A DNA stretch of 64,000 nt from an uncultured Prevotellaceae bacterium (GTDB lineage: Bacteria > Bacteroidota > Bacteroidia > Bacteroidales > Bacteroidaceae): contig CADASP010000026.1 in assembly GCA_902790625.1 (NCBI GenBank), positions 1 through 64,000 on the forward strand, read 5' to 3'. How positions within the stretch are numbered: position 1 is the stretch's first letter; every line of letters starts with the position of its first letter. The notes under the pieces are model-generated. The model searched no databases. It was not told where the DNA came from and was given only the letters and a program-made list of their open reading frames with translations. The translations under genes were made by a program, and so were the position numbers. Shown in pieces: positions 23,938 through 32,809 of the stretch.

Positions 23938-24112
23938 ACCGCTCCCCCAGTCCCTGCTAAGGGGAGGGGTGAAACCCAGTGCAAAAGTGTAAAAGAGAAA
24001 ATATGTGGAGGCATCCCTCCCCCGACCCCGGCTACGCCCCACTATCTCTTCGCTCCCCAATTGCTCCCTCCTCGCAATTGCCTTTCAGGGGAGCGGTGGA
24101 GGCACTTTGGTA
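23938..24112. repeat. GC-rich inverted repeat upstream of rho
   Basis: It starts CTCCACCGCTCCCCCAG and ends GGGGAGCGGTGGAG, with inner CCCTGCTAAGGGG and GCAATTG hairpins. It is similar in plan to 22928-23174. The remaining 24113-24410 contains no gene. Confidence 0.6.
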
Positions 24113-24410
24113 AATGTGTATATAGAATAGTTACAGGGGTGGGGGAGTGACGGCGACACCTCCAGCGTCGGTAATCATATAATATTAATTATAATGTTTG
24201 CGTACGCGCGTATAAAAACACACTAATTGAATTTACTCCGACAACTCATATTGTCGGTGATGTTTGGTCGGGGCCATCCGGCTACGCTGCCCTCTCTTTG
24301 ATTCCCCAAAAGCGAGCAGAATGGCGGCCCACGGGGCGGGGATATAGTTAAAGAATCTTATAAATTGTGGGGATACCGCCGTTTTTTTTCAGCCGAAGTG
24401 ATTTTTTTTG

Positions 24411-24418
24411 TAATTTTG
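24411..24418 (+). promoter_or_regulatory. -7 element of the rho promoter
   Basis: TAATTTTG at 24411-24418 about 100 bases before ATG 24517. A second match, TATATTTG at 24508-24515, is too close to the start codon to be the promoter. Confidence 0.45.
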
Positions 24419-24516
24419 CAGCCGATTTCAGAATTATACTTCCTTCCGCGAAGTGTTTTTTATATCTCAACATTTCATTCTAAAAAGAAATCCTATACTT
24501 TTATTAGTATATTTGT

Positions 24517-26526
24517 ATGTACACTAAAGAACAATTGGAACAGATGGATGCTGCCCAGCTGATGGAAATTGCCGGGCAACTGGGTGTGAAAGTATCGCAG
24601 AACGACAAGCTGGAGACAGTTATCTACGATATTCTTGACAAGGCAGCCATTGAGAGCGCCACAATTGAGAGCGCCTCGCCCAAGCGCAAACGGACACGCA
24701 TCGCAAAGAAAGATACCGACCATGTGTATACCGTGAATGGCTCGGATGGCGAAAACCACGATGTGAAAGGACAGAAAGGGAAAGCCCCTGTGGAGCAGCC
24801 CTCTCTGTTTGCTGATGAGCCGGTGAAGACCAAGAAGAAGGCCGCCAAGGCTAAGAAAGAAGAGAAAGGCGAAGAAGCTGCTGCCGAGGTGGTCATCGAC
24901 CCGATGGCCACATTTCCCAAGCACAGGGGCAGGAAGTCGAAGGCCGAGTTGGCTGCCATTGCTGCTGCCGAAGCTGCCAAGAAGGAGGCTGCCCAGGCCG
25001 AGGGCAATGAAGAGATGGATGAGGTGGTGCCCGCTGATGTGGAGGTGCCCGAGGCCGCTGCCAACGAACCATCGGCTGACAATGGCGTAGACCCCCTGCT
25101 GCTGGAACAATTGCAGGAGAAGATGGCCAGCAGGGCGCAAGAAAGCGAGATGGCAGAAGGCGATGGCCGCGACCCGCTGGACGCGCAGTATGTGGACGAG
25201 GCCTACGAGGACGGCGCCGTGTGGGACGGCGACCCCGGCGACGGCTCCGACTTCATCACCGTGTGCGATCTGCCCATCGAGGACCAGTCGGCCATGCCCA
25301 CGCTCGACATCTTCGACCGCCCCGTGGCCCCTCAGCGCCCCGAAGCGGCGTTTCAGCCCGTGGCGGCGCTGCCGGCGGCCCCGGCTGCTAATGTGCGCTA
25401 CGACTTTGCCGACATCATCACGGGCAACGGCGTGCTGGAAATCCTCTCCGACGGATACGGGTTCCTGCGCTCCAGCGACTACAACTACCTGTCGTCGCCC
25501 GACGACATCTACGTGGCTCAGCAGCAAATCAAGAAGTACTCGCTGAAGACGGGCGATGTCATCGACTGCACGGTGCGCCCGCCCCATGAGAACGAGAAAT
25601 ATTTCGCCATGTCGACCGTGAACGCCATCAACGGGCGCAATCCTGCTGAGGTGCGCGACCGCGTGAGCTTTGAGCACTTGACACCGCTCTTCCCCGAAGA
25701 GAAATTCAACCTGACGGGCGATGCGCAGACCACCAACCCGTCGACGCGCATCGTTGACCTCTTTGCCCCCATAGGCAAGGGCCAGCGTGCACTCATCGTG
25801 GCACAGCCCAAGACGGGTAAGACCATCCTGATGAAGGACATTGCCAACGCCATTGCCGCCAACCACCCCGAGGCCTACATCATGATGCTGCTCATCGACG
25901 AGCGACCAGAGGAGGTGACCGACATGAGCCGCACGGTGAACGCCGAGGTCATCGCCAGCACCTTCGACGAGCCTGCCGACCGCCATGTGAAGATTGCCGG
26001 CATCGTGCTGGAGAAAGCAAAGCGCATGGTGGAGTGCGGACACGACGTGGTGATCTTCCTCGACAGCATCACCCGTCTGGCACGCGCCTACAACACCGTG
26101 AGCCCAGCCAGCGGAAAGGTGCTCACTGGAGGCGTGGACGCCAACGCCCTGCAGAAGCCGAAGCGATTCTTTGGCGCAGCGCGAAAAATAGAGAACGGAG
26201 GCTCGCTCACCATCATTGCCACAGCACTCGTCGACACAGGCTCGAAGATGGACGAGGTCATCTTCGAGGAGTTCAAGGGCACGGGCAACTCCGAGATTCA
26301 GCTCGACCGCATGCTGTCGAACAAGCGCATCTTCCCCTCGATGAACCTGGTGCAGTCGAGCACGCGCCGCGACGACCTGTTGCAGGATCAGACCACGCTG
26401 AACCGCATGTGGATTATACGCAAGTTCATTGCCGAAATGAACCCCATCGAGGCGATGAACACCGTCTACGACCGACTGGTCAGCTGCAAGAACAACGAGG
26501 AGTTCCTCATGTCGATGAACGGATAA
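24517..26526 (+). CDS. rho: Transcription termination factor Rho (extended Bacteroidales form)
   Basis: A 669-residue protein, about 250 longer than E. coli Rho. An N-terminal helical domain (MYTKEQLEQMDAAQLMEIAG) is followed by a low-complexity Lys/Ala/Glu-rich insertion of about 230 residues. Then come the cold-shock-like RNA site (GVLEILSDGYGFLRSSDYN) and the ATPase. Walker A is AQPKTGKTILMKD, Walker B VVIFLDSITRLARAYN, and GGVDANALQKPKRFF covers the Q/R-loop region. It ends transcripts as a hexamer. The insertion is typical of the phylum and may alter RNA capture. The gene is followed 15 bases later by a lipoprotein gene. Confidence 0.96.
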   Translation: MYTKEQLEQMDAAQLMEIAGQLGVKVSQNDKLETVIYDILDKAAIESATIESASPKRKRTRIAKKDTDHVYTVNGSDGENHDVKGQKGKAPVEQPSLFADEPVKTKKKAAKAKKEEKGEEAAAEVVIDPMATFPKHRGRKSKAELAAIAAAEAAKKEAAQAEGNEEMDEVVPADVEVPEAAANEPSADNGVDPLLLEQLQEKMASRAQESEMAEGDGRDPLDAQYVDEAYEDGAVWDGDPGDGSDFITVCDLPIEDQSAMPTLDIFDRPVAPQRPEAAFQPVAALPAAPAANVRYDFADIITGNGVLEILSDGYGFLRSSDYNYLSSPDDIYVAQQQIKKYSLKTGDVIDCTVRPPHENEKYFAMSTVNAINGRNPAEVRDRVSFEHLTPLFPEEKFNLTGDAQTTNPSTRIVDLFAPIGKGQRALIVAQPKTGKTILMKDIANAIAANHPEAYIMMLLIDERPEEVTDMSRTVNAEVIASTFDEPADRHVKIAGIVLEKAKRMVECGHDVVIFLDSITRLARAYNTVSPASGKVLTGGVDANALQKPKRFFGAARKIENGGSLTIIATALVDTGSKMDEVIFEEFKGTGNSEIQLDRMLSNKRIFPSMNLVQSSTRRDDLLQDQTTLNRMWIIRKFIAEMNPIEAMNTVYDRLVSCKNNEEFLMSMNG

Positions 26527-26541
26527 GCTACGAAGAGACAG

Positions 26542-27111
26542 ATGAAAGCAAAAGCATTTTTGGCGGTTGCTGTCGCCCTGATGTTGATGGTGGCCTGCAG
26601 CAGCAAGAAATCGTCGGACAAGGACATCATCACCACCGACTATGTGGCGCCCAAGCCCACCGAGCCCATTGCCATGGATGCCGATGTGCAGAGCCAGCAG
26701 ATAGAGTGGGTGGAAGGACGCAGCTATCAAGTGAAGGTGAGCCGCACGGCTGCCGACTCGCTGGCCATGGTGAGCAACGAGCTGGGGCAGAAGTATATTG
26801 ACAACGTGATTGCGGTGGAGGTGAAGCGCGCCGACGAGTCGGTGTTCTTTCATCGCAGCTTCACCAAGCGGTCGTTCGCGGCATGGCTCGATGCCGATTA
26901 CCAGCAGAAGGCCATCCTGCAGGGCATGCGTTTCCAGCGTGTCGAGGACGGCGTGCTGGAGTTTGTGGCATGGGTGAACTATCCTACGTCGGGCGACGAC
27001 GAGGCCGTGGAGCTGAAAATGTGCATCAGCCCGCAAGGCGAGGTGTCCATCCAGCCATTCAGCGAGGATGAACGCGACGACTTGCGGTTGCAGCAGGACG
27101 AAGAGGCTTAG
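26542..27111 (+). CDS. DUF4738-like lipoprotein
   Basis: A 189-residue protein with a lipoprotein signal, MKAKAFLAVAVALMLMVACS, whose Cys at residue 19 would be lipidated. The mature part is a single beta-rich domain including IEWVEGRSYQVKVSRTAADS, VFFHRSFTKRSFAAWLD and a C-terminal VELKMCISPQGEVSIQ. The overall form resembles the DUF4738 lipoproteins of Prevotella. Function is unknown. It lies 15 bases after rho and overlaps the 3' end of the convergent HAD gene by 4 bases. Confidence 0.7.
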   Translation: MKAKAFLAVAVALMLMVACSSKKSSDKDIITTDYVAPKPTEPIAMDADVQSQQIEWVEGRSYQVKVSRTAADSLAMVSNELGQKYIDNVIAVEVKRADESVFFHRSFTKRSFAAWLDADYQQKAILQGMRFQRVEDGVLEFVAWVNYPTSGDDEAVELKMCISPQGEVSIQPFSEDERDDLRLQQDEEA

Positions 27112-27842
27112 CCCAGTCGCAGCGAGCACCATCGCTCGTTGAGCTGTGGCATGCTGTCGAAGATGAGGTCGGCGCGCTTCTCTTCAAATAGATGAATGGG
27201 CAGCTGTCCGCTGTTCACGCAGATGGTGAAGGCGCGTGCTGCCACGGCGGCTTGTACGCCCAAGGGGGCGTTCTCCACCACGATAGTGTGCCAAGGCTGT
27301 AGGTTGCCTAAGCGTGTCATCCCCTCTAAGTAGGGGTCGGGGTGGGGTTTGCCGCGTTTCACGTCGTAAGCCGTCACAATGTTTTTCTCGTCCAAGTATT
27401 GGCCATAGTCTTTCAGCAATCGGGCCAATAGTGGGCGCTGCCCGCTGCCCGTCACCACGCCAATGGCCATGCCGCCATGGTGCATCTGCTCCATCAGTTG
27501 GAGCGCGCCGGGCATCATGGGCGCTGGGGGCATGTCGTGAAAGTATTTCGTCTTCAGGTTGTACATCTCCTGGGCTTCCTCCTCGCTGATGTCGCATCCT
27601 TTCTGTGCTTTCACCATCTGGCGGATGGTGTCAACGCCCCGTTGCCCCTCGGTGGCGTAGGCATCGGCGTGGCTCATCTCTATGCCATACTCCTTCATCG
27701 ACTGGTGCCAGGCCACGGCGTGGTTGGGCATGGAGTCGTAGAGCACACCGTCCATGTCGAAAAGCACGGCCTTGGGGCGAAAAGCCTCAAAGCCGTGCTT
27801 CGCTAAGTACTCATTAATGGCGAGCTGAGGGTCACGCATCAT
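27108..27842 (-). CDS. HAD-family phosphatase/phosphoglucomutase-like
   Basis: A 244-residue haloacid dehalogenase-type enzyme. Motif I is AVLFDMDGVLYDSMPN with the nucleophile Asp, motif II VVTGSGQR, motif III around KRGKPHPDPY, and motif IV VVENAPLGVQA. The helical cap sits between motifs I and II as in beta-phosphoglucomutase and related sugar phosphatases. Its start codon overlaps the stop of pgi by 4 bases, so the two are translationally coupled. That suggests a sugar phosphate substrate. Precise specificity is not shown. Confidence 0.85.
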   Translation of the reverse strand: MMRDPQLAINEYLAKHGFEAFRPKAVLFDMDGVLYDSMPNHAVAWHQSMKEYGIEMSHADAYATEGQRGVDTIRQMVKAQKGCDISEEEAQEMYNLKTKYFHDMPPAPMMPGALQLMEQMHHGGMAIGVVTGSGQRPLLARLLKDYGQYLDEKNIVTAYDVKRGKPHPDPYLEGMTRLGNLQPWHTIVVENAPLGVQAAVAARAFTICVNSGQLPIHLFEEKRADLIFDSMPQLNERWCSLRLG

Positions 27843-29188
27843 TCTTCGCTTTTCAGTCTTTCCTTGATGGCCTCCGACTCCGCTTCGTAGCCGGGCTTGT
27901 CGAGCAGGGCGAACATGTTCTTCTTGTAGGCTTCCACGCCGGGCTGGTTGAAGGGGTTCACGCCGAGCACATTGCCGCTGATGCCGCAGCCAATCTCGAA
28001 GAAGTAGATGAGCTGGCCCAGGTAGAACTCGTTCAGGCGTGGCACGCTGATGCGGATATTGGGCACGCCACCGTCGACGTGCGCCAGGCGTGTGCCCAGC
28101 TCGGCCATCTTGTTCACCTCGTCCACACGCTTGCCAGCCAAGAAGTTCAGTCCGTCCAGGTTCTCTTCGTCTTCGGGGAAGAGCAGCTTCTTCTCAGGCT
28201 CCTCAATGCTGATGACGGTCTCGAAGATGGTGCGCTCGCCGTCCTGAATCCACTGTCCCATGGAGTGCAGGTCGGTGGTGAAGTCTACGCTGGCGGGGAA
28301 GATGCCCTTCTTGTCTTTGCCCTCGCTCTCGCCGTAGAGTTGTTTCCACCACTCGCTCATGAAGTGCAGCTTGGGCTGGTAGTTCACCATGATCTCAATC
28401 TTCTTGCCGTTCTGGTAGAGGGCGTTGCGCACTGCGGCATACTGTGCTGCCATGTTCTGGGCGAAGGGCACGTCCTGGCCGCAGGCTTGCTCCATCTGCT
28501 GGGCACCCTCCACGAGGGCCTTGATGTCGAAGCCGGCACAAGCGATGGGCAGCAGCCCCACTGGGGTGAGCACGGAGAAGCGTCCACCCACGTTGTCGGG
28601 GATGATGTAGCTCTTGTAGCCCTCCTTGTCGGCGCAGGTGCGTGCAGCGCCGCGCTTGGCGTCGGTGACGGCCACGATGACCTTCTTGGCCTCCTCCTTG
28701 CCACGCTGTTCCTCGCATTGCTTCTTCAGCAGACGGAAGGTGAGGGCGGTCTCGGTGGTGGTGCCGCTCTTCGAGATGTTGATGACGCCGAACTTCTTTC
28801 CTTTCAGATACTCAGTAAGCTCAAAGAGATAGTCCTCGCCGATGTTGTTGCCGGCAAAGAGGATGGCGGGCTTGGGGCTTTGCAGCCATCCGAAACTGTT
28901 GCTCAGTGCCTCGATCACGGCTTTGGCTCCCAGGTAGCTGCCGCCGATGCCGGCCACCACGATGGCCTCGCAGTTGTCGCGGAGCACTTTGGCGGTGGCC
29001 ACGATGTCGTCGAGGAATTCGCTGGTGATGCTGCTGGGCAGATGCAGCCATCCCAGGAAGTCGTTGCCAGGGCACGTGCCGTTCTCAAGGGCCTCTTGTG
29101 CGGCCTTCACTTTGGGCTCGAAAGCTTCTACTGCGCCAGCCTCAAGGAAGCAGGTGGCTTTTTTGGTGTCTAAACAGATGTTCTTCAT
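27839..29188 (-). CDS. pgi: Glucose-6-phosphate isomerase
   Basis: A 449-residue enzyme that interconverts glucose 6-phosphate and fructose 6-phosphate in the cytoplasm. The sugar phosphate site is clear: VAGIGGSYLGAKAVIEAL and NISKSGTTTETALTFR, then NVGGRFSVLTPVG and a C-terminal GCGISGNVLGVNPFNQPGVE with the catalytic region. It is the short bacterial form seen in Bacteroidetes and Gram-positive bacteria. It is the first gene of a two-gene unit with the HAD phosphatase. The ATG at 29188 starts MKNICLDTKKATCFLEAGAV. Confidence 0.95.
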   Translation of the reverse strand: MKNICLDTKKATCFLEAGAVEAFEPKVKAAQEALENGTCPGNDFLGWLHLPSSITSEFLDDIVATAKVLRDNCEAIVVAGIGGSYLGAKAVIEALSNSFGWLQSPKPAILFAGNNIGEDYLFELTEYLKGKKFGVINISKSGTTTETALTFRLLKKQCEEQRGKEEAKKVIVAVTDAKRGAARTCADKEGYKSYIIPDNVGGRFSVLTPVGLLPIACAGFDIKALVEGAQQMEQACGQDVPFAQNMAAQYAAVRNALYQNGKKIEIMVNYQPKLHFMSEWWKQLYGESEGKDKKGIFPASVDFTTDLHSMGQWIQDGERTIFETVISIEEPEKKLLFPEDEENLDGLNFLAGKRVDEVNKMAELGTRLAHVDGGVPNIRISVPRLNEFYLGQLIYFFEIGCGISGNVLGVNPFNQPGVEAYKKNMFALLDKPGYEAESEAIKERLKSEE

Positions 29189-29370
29189 TGTTTGTTTGGT
29201 ATTATGTATACAATAATATGAGTGTTTCTGTTCTACAGTGCAAATTTAGTGTTTTTCCCCGACACTGCCAAGCCTTTTTGCATTTTTCTTTTCGGGGCAA
29301 CAAAAAGGGCAGCGATGTAGGGTGTCTGGCCCGCCATCGCTGCCTATAATGATACAGGGTTATCTGTTCG

Positions 29371-30294
29371 CTATAAACTTTCAATCACTTCTATCGCGAG
29401 ACCCGTGTACTTGGCTATCTGCTCAGTGGACATGCCGTCAGCTTTCATGCGGCGCGCATTTTCACGTTTCGCTTCTTCTGCACCTTCTGCGCGTCCTTCT
29501 GCACGTCCTTCTGCGCGTCCTTCTGCGCGGCCCTTTTCTATACCTTCCAGCTCACCCTCTCCACGGGCGGTGACCATCTGGTTGCGCAGGATGGCACGGT
29601 CCATGAGATAGCGGTCGTAGAGGATGCCCTCGTCTCGCCCCATGCGCATGCGGTCCAGTTTCTCGCGTGCCTCGCGCAGACCGGGGGCGTCGGCATCGTC
29701 GGGGATGTCGGTGGTGGACAGGAAGTAGAGCCACTGGTCCAGCGAGTCACGGCTCCAGCGGTTGAAGTCGTTCACCTTCAGAATGATGTAGCGCGGATAG
29801 AGGTCAGACACCGCCTCGGCCTTGAACGTCTGCTTCTGGAAGGGCGACAGCTGCAGCACGTCGCCTTTGGTAATCCCTCGAAACTCAGTCTTGCCCTCGT
29901 AGACGCAGTCCTCGCCCTGCCCCAGGTCGAAGTAGACGATGTTGATGCTGTATACGCGCTTCACATGCTCATAGTTTTCACCGCTCTCAATATACTCCGT
30001 GACGAGCTTCGATGCCCCGAAGAGCATGCGCTGGAAGTAGGCGAACTCCGGCTCGCCCTGCACCTCGATGAGCAGCAGGTCGCCCTTGGTGTCCTCGGCC
30101 AGCAGGTCCACGCGGTTGTACTTCGCGTCCTCGCGGCTCTTGTTGCCCTCGCTCTCCAGCAGCCGCTGAATCTTGATGCTGGTACCCAGCACCGTGCTGA
30201 TGAAGCCTTCCAGCACGTCGTGGTTGGCCTTCTCGCGGAGCAGGTGCTTCAGTGCCCAGTCGAAGCTGATGAATGTGCGTCTTTTCTTTACCAT
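29371..30294 (-). CDS. Rpn-family PD-(D/E)XK nuclease / putative transposase
   Basis: A 307-residue protein beginning MVKKRRTFISFDWALKHLLR. The nuclease core reads NRVDLLAEDTKGDLLLIEVQ, with Asp and Glu-x-Gln at the expected spacing. The middle part matches the conserved helical region of the Rpn group. Near the C-terminus a short tandem AEGR repeat (encoded by 12-bp units) leads into MKADGMSTEQIAKYTGLAIE, a tail resembling that of the protein at 20029. ATG 30294 was chosen because it gives the conserved N-terminus. It lies 4 bases after pyrF, so it is probably cotranscribed with it. Confidence 0.83.
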   Translation of the reverse strand: MVKKRRTFISFDWALKHLLREKANHDVLEGFISTVLGTSIKIQRLLESEGNKSREDAKYNRVDLLAEDTKGDLLLIEVQGEPEFAYFQRMLFGASKLVTEYIESGENYEHVKRVYSINIVYFDLGQGEDCVYEGKTEFRGITKGDVLQLSPFQKQTFKAEAVSDLYPRYIILKVNDFNRWSRDSLDQWLYFLSTTDIPDDADAPGLREAREKLDRMRMGRDEGILYDRYLMDRAILRNQMVTARGEGELEGIEKGRAEGRAEGRAEGRAEGAEEAKRENARRMKADGMSTEQIAKYTGLAIEVIESL

Positions 30295-30298
30295 AGCT

Positions 30299-31177
30299 CT
30301 ACATTTCGCCCACAAAGATATGCTTTTTCGCCAGTTCCTCAGCCATCTGTTGCTGTAGCTCGCGGGCCTTGTTGCCGGCAATCTCGGCGAAGTGGTCGTC
30401 TTGCGAGGCGTAGATGATGGCGCGGCTGGAGTTCACCAGCAGACCGCACTCGTCGTTCATGCCGTAGAGGCACACCTCTTCGAGCGAACCGCCCTGGGCA
30501 CCCACGCCGGGGACGAGCAGGAAGTGGTGGGGCACAATCTCACGGACCGTCTGGAACATCTTGCCCTGCGTGGCTCCCACGACGTACATCATGTTCTCGT
30601 CCGTGCCCCATTGTTGAGAGGTCTTAAGCACCTTTTCAAACAGACGCTCACCCTTGAAATTCCCTGGCCCCCAGCGGCCAACGAGGGGAGTGTGAAGGGG
30701 AGTGAGCTGGAAATCCTCTGACCCTTTGTTGGAGGTGAGGGCGAGCAGCACCACCCATTTGCCTTCGTATTGCAGGAACGGTGTCACCGAGTCCTCGCCC
30801 ATGTAGGGAGCCACGGTGAGGGCATCCACGTCGTATTCTTCGAAGAAGGTGCGGGCATACATCTGCGAGGTGTTGCCGATGTCGCCGCGCTTGGCATCGG
30901 CGATGATGAGGTGATGGGGATGCTTCTCCTTCAGATACTTCACTGTTTTTACAAAGCTTTCCATCCCTTTCAGTCCGAACGCCTCGTAGAAGGCCAGGTT
31001 GGGCTTGTAGGCCACGCAGTAGGGGGCAGTGGCGTTGATGATGGCACGGTTAAACTCAAAAACGGGGTCGTGCAGGTCGAAGACGCACTTTGGCATCTTT
31101 CGCGGGTCGGTGTCGAGTCCTACGCAGAGGAAACTGCGCTTCAGCTGAATTTGTTCTATCAGTTCTTGCTTGTTCAT
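30299..31177 (-). CDS. pyrF: Orotidine 5'-phosphate decarboxylase
   Basis: A 292-residue enzyme of the longer type-2 form that makes UMP in the last step of pyrimidine synthesis. The catalytic Asp-Lys-Asp set is in IADAKRGDIGNTSQMYA. FLCVGLDTDPRKMP near the N-terminus and LLVPGVGAQGGSLEE near the phosphate site are typical. MNKQELIEQIQLKRS at 31177 is the normal start; the 8 residues upstream look non-coding. The following Rpn-type gene is packed tightly behind it without an obvious functional tie. Confidence 0.93.
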   Translation of the reverse strand: MNKQELIEQIQLKRSFLCVGLDTDPRKMPKCVFDLHDPVFEFNRAIINATAPYCVAYKPNLAFYEAFGLKGMESFVKTVKYLKEKHPHHLIIADAKRGDIGNTSQMYARTFFEEYDVDALTVAPYMGEDSVTPFLQYEGKWVVLLALTSNKGSEDFQLTPLHTPLVGRWGPGNFKGERLFEKVLKTSQQWGTDENMMYVVGATQGKMFQTVREIVPHHFLLVPGVGAQGGSLEEVCLYGMNDECGLLVNSSRAIIYASQDDHFAEIAGNKARELQQQMAEELAKKHIFVGEM

Positions 31178-31312
31178 GTTCTTTCTTGATATTTTTTGCA
31201 AAATTACGAAAAAAGAATGGGATGAGCAAATCCGCGACGGGATATTTGCTCAAAAAAACGTGGTTCTTGTGGCTTTTGTGGCTGTCGTGTGAAGATACCA
31301 TATCGCCTACGA

Positions 31313-31375
31313 AAATTTGGAGCGCTCAAAATTTAAAAGTCAACGCCAAATTAAAATTTGGAGCGCTCCAAATTT
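31313..31375 (-). repeat. 62-bp dispersed repeat, copy 2 (family E)
   Basis: Reverse-oriented relative of 22754-22815. It includes a perfect 22-bp palindrome at 31354-31375 (half AAATTTGGAGC) and the shared AATTTGGCGTTGACTTTT block. It lies in the gap between pyrF and rhaM. Confidence 0.6.
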
Positions 31376-31428
31376 CGCCAGATGGCCTCCGTGGAAAAAA
31401 TCGCCCCACGAAGCATGGAAACAAGGGC

Positions 31429-31749
31429 TTAGTCCATGTGGAACAGCTCTGGCAGCGGGATGGTGACGGGCGAGTTGTCGGCGTTCACCTCCATGATGTC
31501 GGCCATCATATCCCACCATCGCTGCGTGATGGGATCCACGTTCTCCGTGTCTTGCGAGTTTCCTTCGCCCGAGCACTCTTGGTAGGCAAAGAGGATGTTG
31601 GTGTCGCGGTCCCAGTAGATGCTGTAGTTGCCCACGCCCTGCTCCTTGATCATCTTCACCAGTTCGGGCCAGATGGCGGCATGGCGTTTTTGGTATTCCT
31701 CCTCACAGCCTGGCTTGAGGAACATTTTGAAAGCAAATCTTTTGGTCAT
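31429..31749 (-). CDS. rhaM: L-rhamnose mutarotase
   Basis: A 106-residue enzyme that interconverts alpha and beta L-rhamnose. It has the full RhaM form: KRFAFKMFLKPGCEEEYQKR, HAAIWPELVKMIKEQGVGNY with the catalytic His, SIYWDRDTNILFAYQE, and the closing WWDMMADIMEVN and LPELFHMD. No other rhamnose genes lie nearby. Instead its start overlaps the stop of a glycosyltransferase by 4 bases, so it may serve the assembly or recycling of rhamnose-containing polymers, which is inference. Confidence 0.9.
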   Translation of the reverse strand: MTKRFAFKMFLKPGCEEEYQKRHAAIWPELVKMIKEQGVGNYSIYWDRDTNILFAYQECSGEGNSQDTENVDPITQRWWDMMADIMEVNADNSPVTIPLPELFHMD

Positions 31750-32660
31750 TGTCGTTTGTCGTTCTTAGTTAGGGTTAAATAGTATCCGAGTTTGTAGATT
31801 TTGAAAAGCCGCAGACTGGGGTGGCGCCCGCATAGGTTTCGGCGCAGCAGCGGTCCTGCCAGCCGGTGGCCCAGCTTGATGAGGCCGCGCACGACTCCCA
31901 AGTGGATGCCCTCGACCAGCGTGAGCAGACGTGAATAGCCGCGAAGGTCGGAGCGAAACTGGTGGAGCGTGCGCAGTGCCTCCTCGGTCTTGCTCACGAA
32001 GACATCGTTTGTCTCCAGGTCGGTGAGCAGCATGGCGTTGTCGATATGTGTGATGGCTATCTGGTGCTGCTTCAGTTCCTTGCCGAAGAGCACATCTTCA
32101 TAACCATAATGCAGGAAACGCTCGTCGAAGGGATGGTTGAGCATGATGTCGCGCCGAATCATGAAGTTGGTGGTGCGAAAGCTGCGGTAGGGGTTGGCGC
32201 GTCGCTGCTCCACGCTGTGTCGTTTCAGTTCGCTCCATTCATAGCTGTAGCGCAAGTTATGGCCTTGCAAACTGGGGTTTTCGGCTACGCCAAATCCTCC
32301 GTCGACAACATCCTGCCCTTCGCAGCACAGATAGTTGCGCAGAAAATGGTCGCCAGGCAACTGCATGTCGCAGTCGAGGAAGAGCAACCATTGGTATTGG
32401 CTTTGGCGTGCCAGAAAGTTGCGGATGGCAGCCCGCCCCACGTTCTGGTTGCGCCTGATGTAGTGGCATCGGGGTAGGGTGGCCAACTGCGCATTGGCGA
32501 CAAGGGTGTCGGCGACCGAGGAACCATCCTCGGCCACAATCAGTTCCAGCCTTGCCCCTTCCGCCAGCTCCAGCTCGGCCATCTGCCGGCACAGCCCTTG
32601 GGCCAGTTGCGTGCAGTCGTAGTTGTAGACGGGAATAAGAATTGACAGCTCTTTCTTCAT
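31746..32660 (-). CDS. Family 2 glycosyltransferase
   Basis: A 304-residue enzyme with a GT-A fold. MKKELSILIPVYNYDCTQL begins the nucleotide-binding half, IVAEDGSSVAD follows, and LLFLDCDMQLPGDHF holds the DxD-like metal motif. FLHYGYEDVLFGKEL holds the acceptor-side Glu-Asp. No clear membrane segments are seen. It transfers a sugar from a nucleotide-sugar to an unknown acceptor. The 4-base overlap with rhaM indicates one transcript. ATG 32660 was chosen over an earlier in-frame ATG as it fits the family N-terminus. Confidence 0.85.
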   Translation of the reverse strand: MKKELSILIPVYNYDCTQLAQGLCRQMAELELAEGARLELIVAEDGSSVADTLVANAQLATLPRCHYIRRNQNVGRAAIRNFLARQSQYQWLLFLDCDMQLPGDHFLRNYLCCEGQDVVDGGFGVAENPSLQGHNLRYSYEWSELKRHSVEQRRANPYRSFRTTNFMIRRDIMLNHPFDERFLHYGYEDVLFGKELKQHQIAITHIDNAMLLTDLETNDVFVSKTEEALRTLHQFRSDLRGYSRLLTLVEGIHLGVVRGLIKLGHRLAGPLLRRNLCGRHPSLRLFKIYKLGYYLTLTKNDKRQ

Positions 32661-32716
32661 TTCAGCTCCAAAATTACACAAAAAACTTTAATCCATAAAA
32701 CAAAAAGAACGAAAAG

Positions 32717-32748
32717 TTTGGGAGATTCGCAAAAAAGCAGTAATTTTG
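32717..32748 (+). promoter_or_regulatory. Promoter of rpsP
   Basis: TTTG 32717-32720, 20 bases, TAATTTTG 32741-32748, an exact Bacteroidales-type promoter. The leader to ATG 32810 is about 55 bases. Confidence 0.75.
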
Positions 32749-32809
32749 CACCCGCTTTCACGAGATGGAAGCATGAAATTCAATCAAAACATAAAAAATC
32801 AACTAAAAA

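Noticed and set aside
24508..24515. TATATTTG as the rho promoter
   Set aside because: It ends one base before the start codon, so transcription would begin inside the gene. The element at 24411 is better placed.
24493..27132. A very long open frame (879 codons) on the minus strand opposite rho and the lipoprotein gene
   Set aside because: Its translation is rich in His, Val and Leu in the manner of an antisense frame in a GC-rich gene. It has no recognisable domain, and rho on the other strand is certain.
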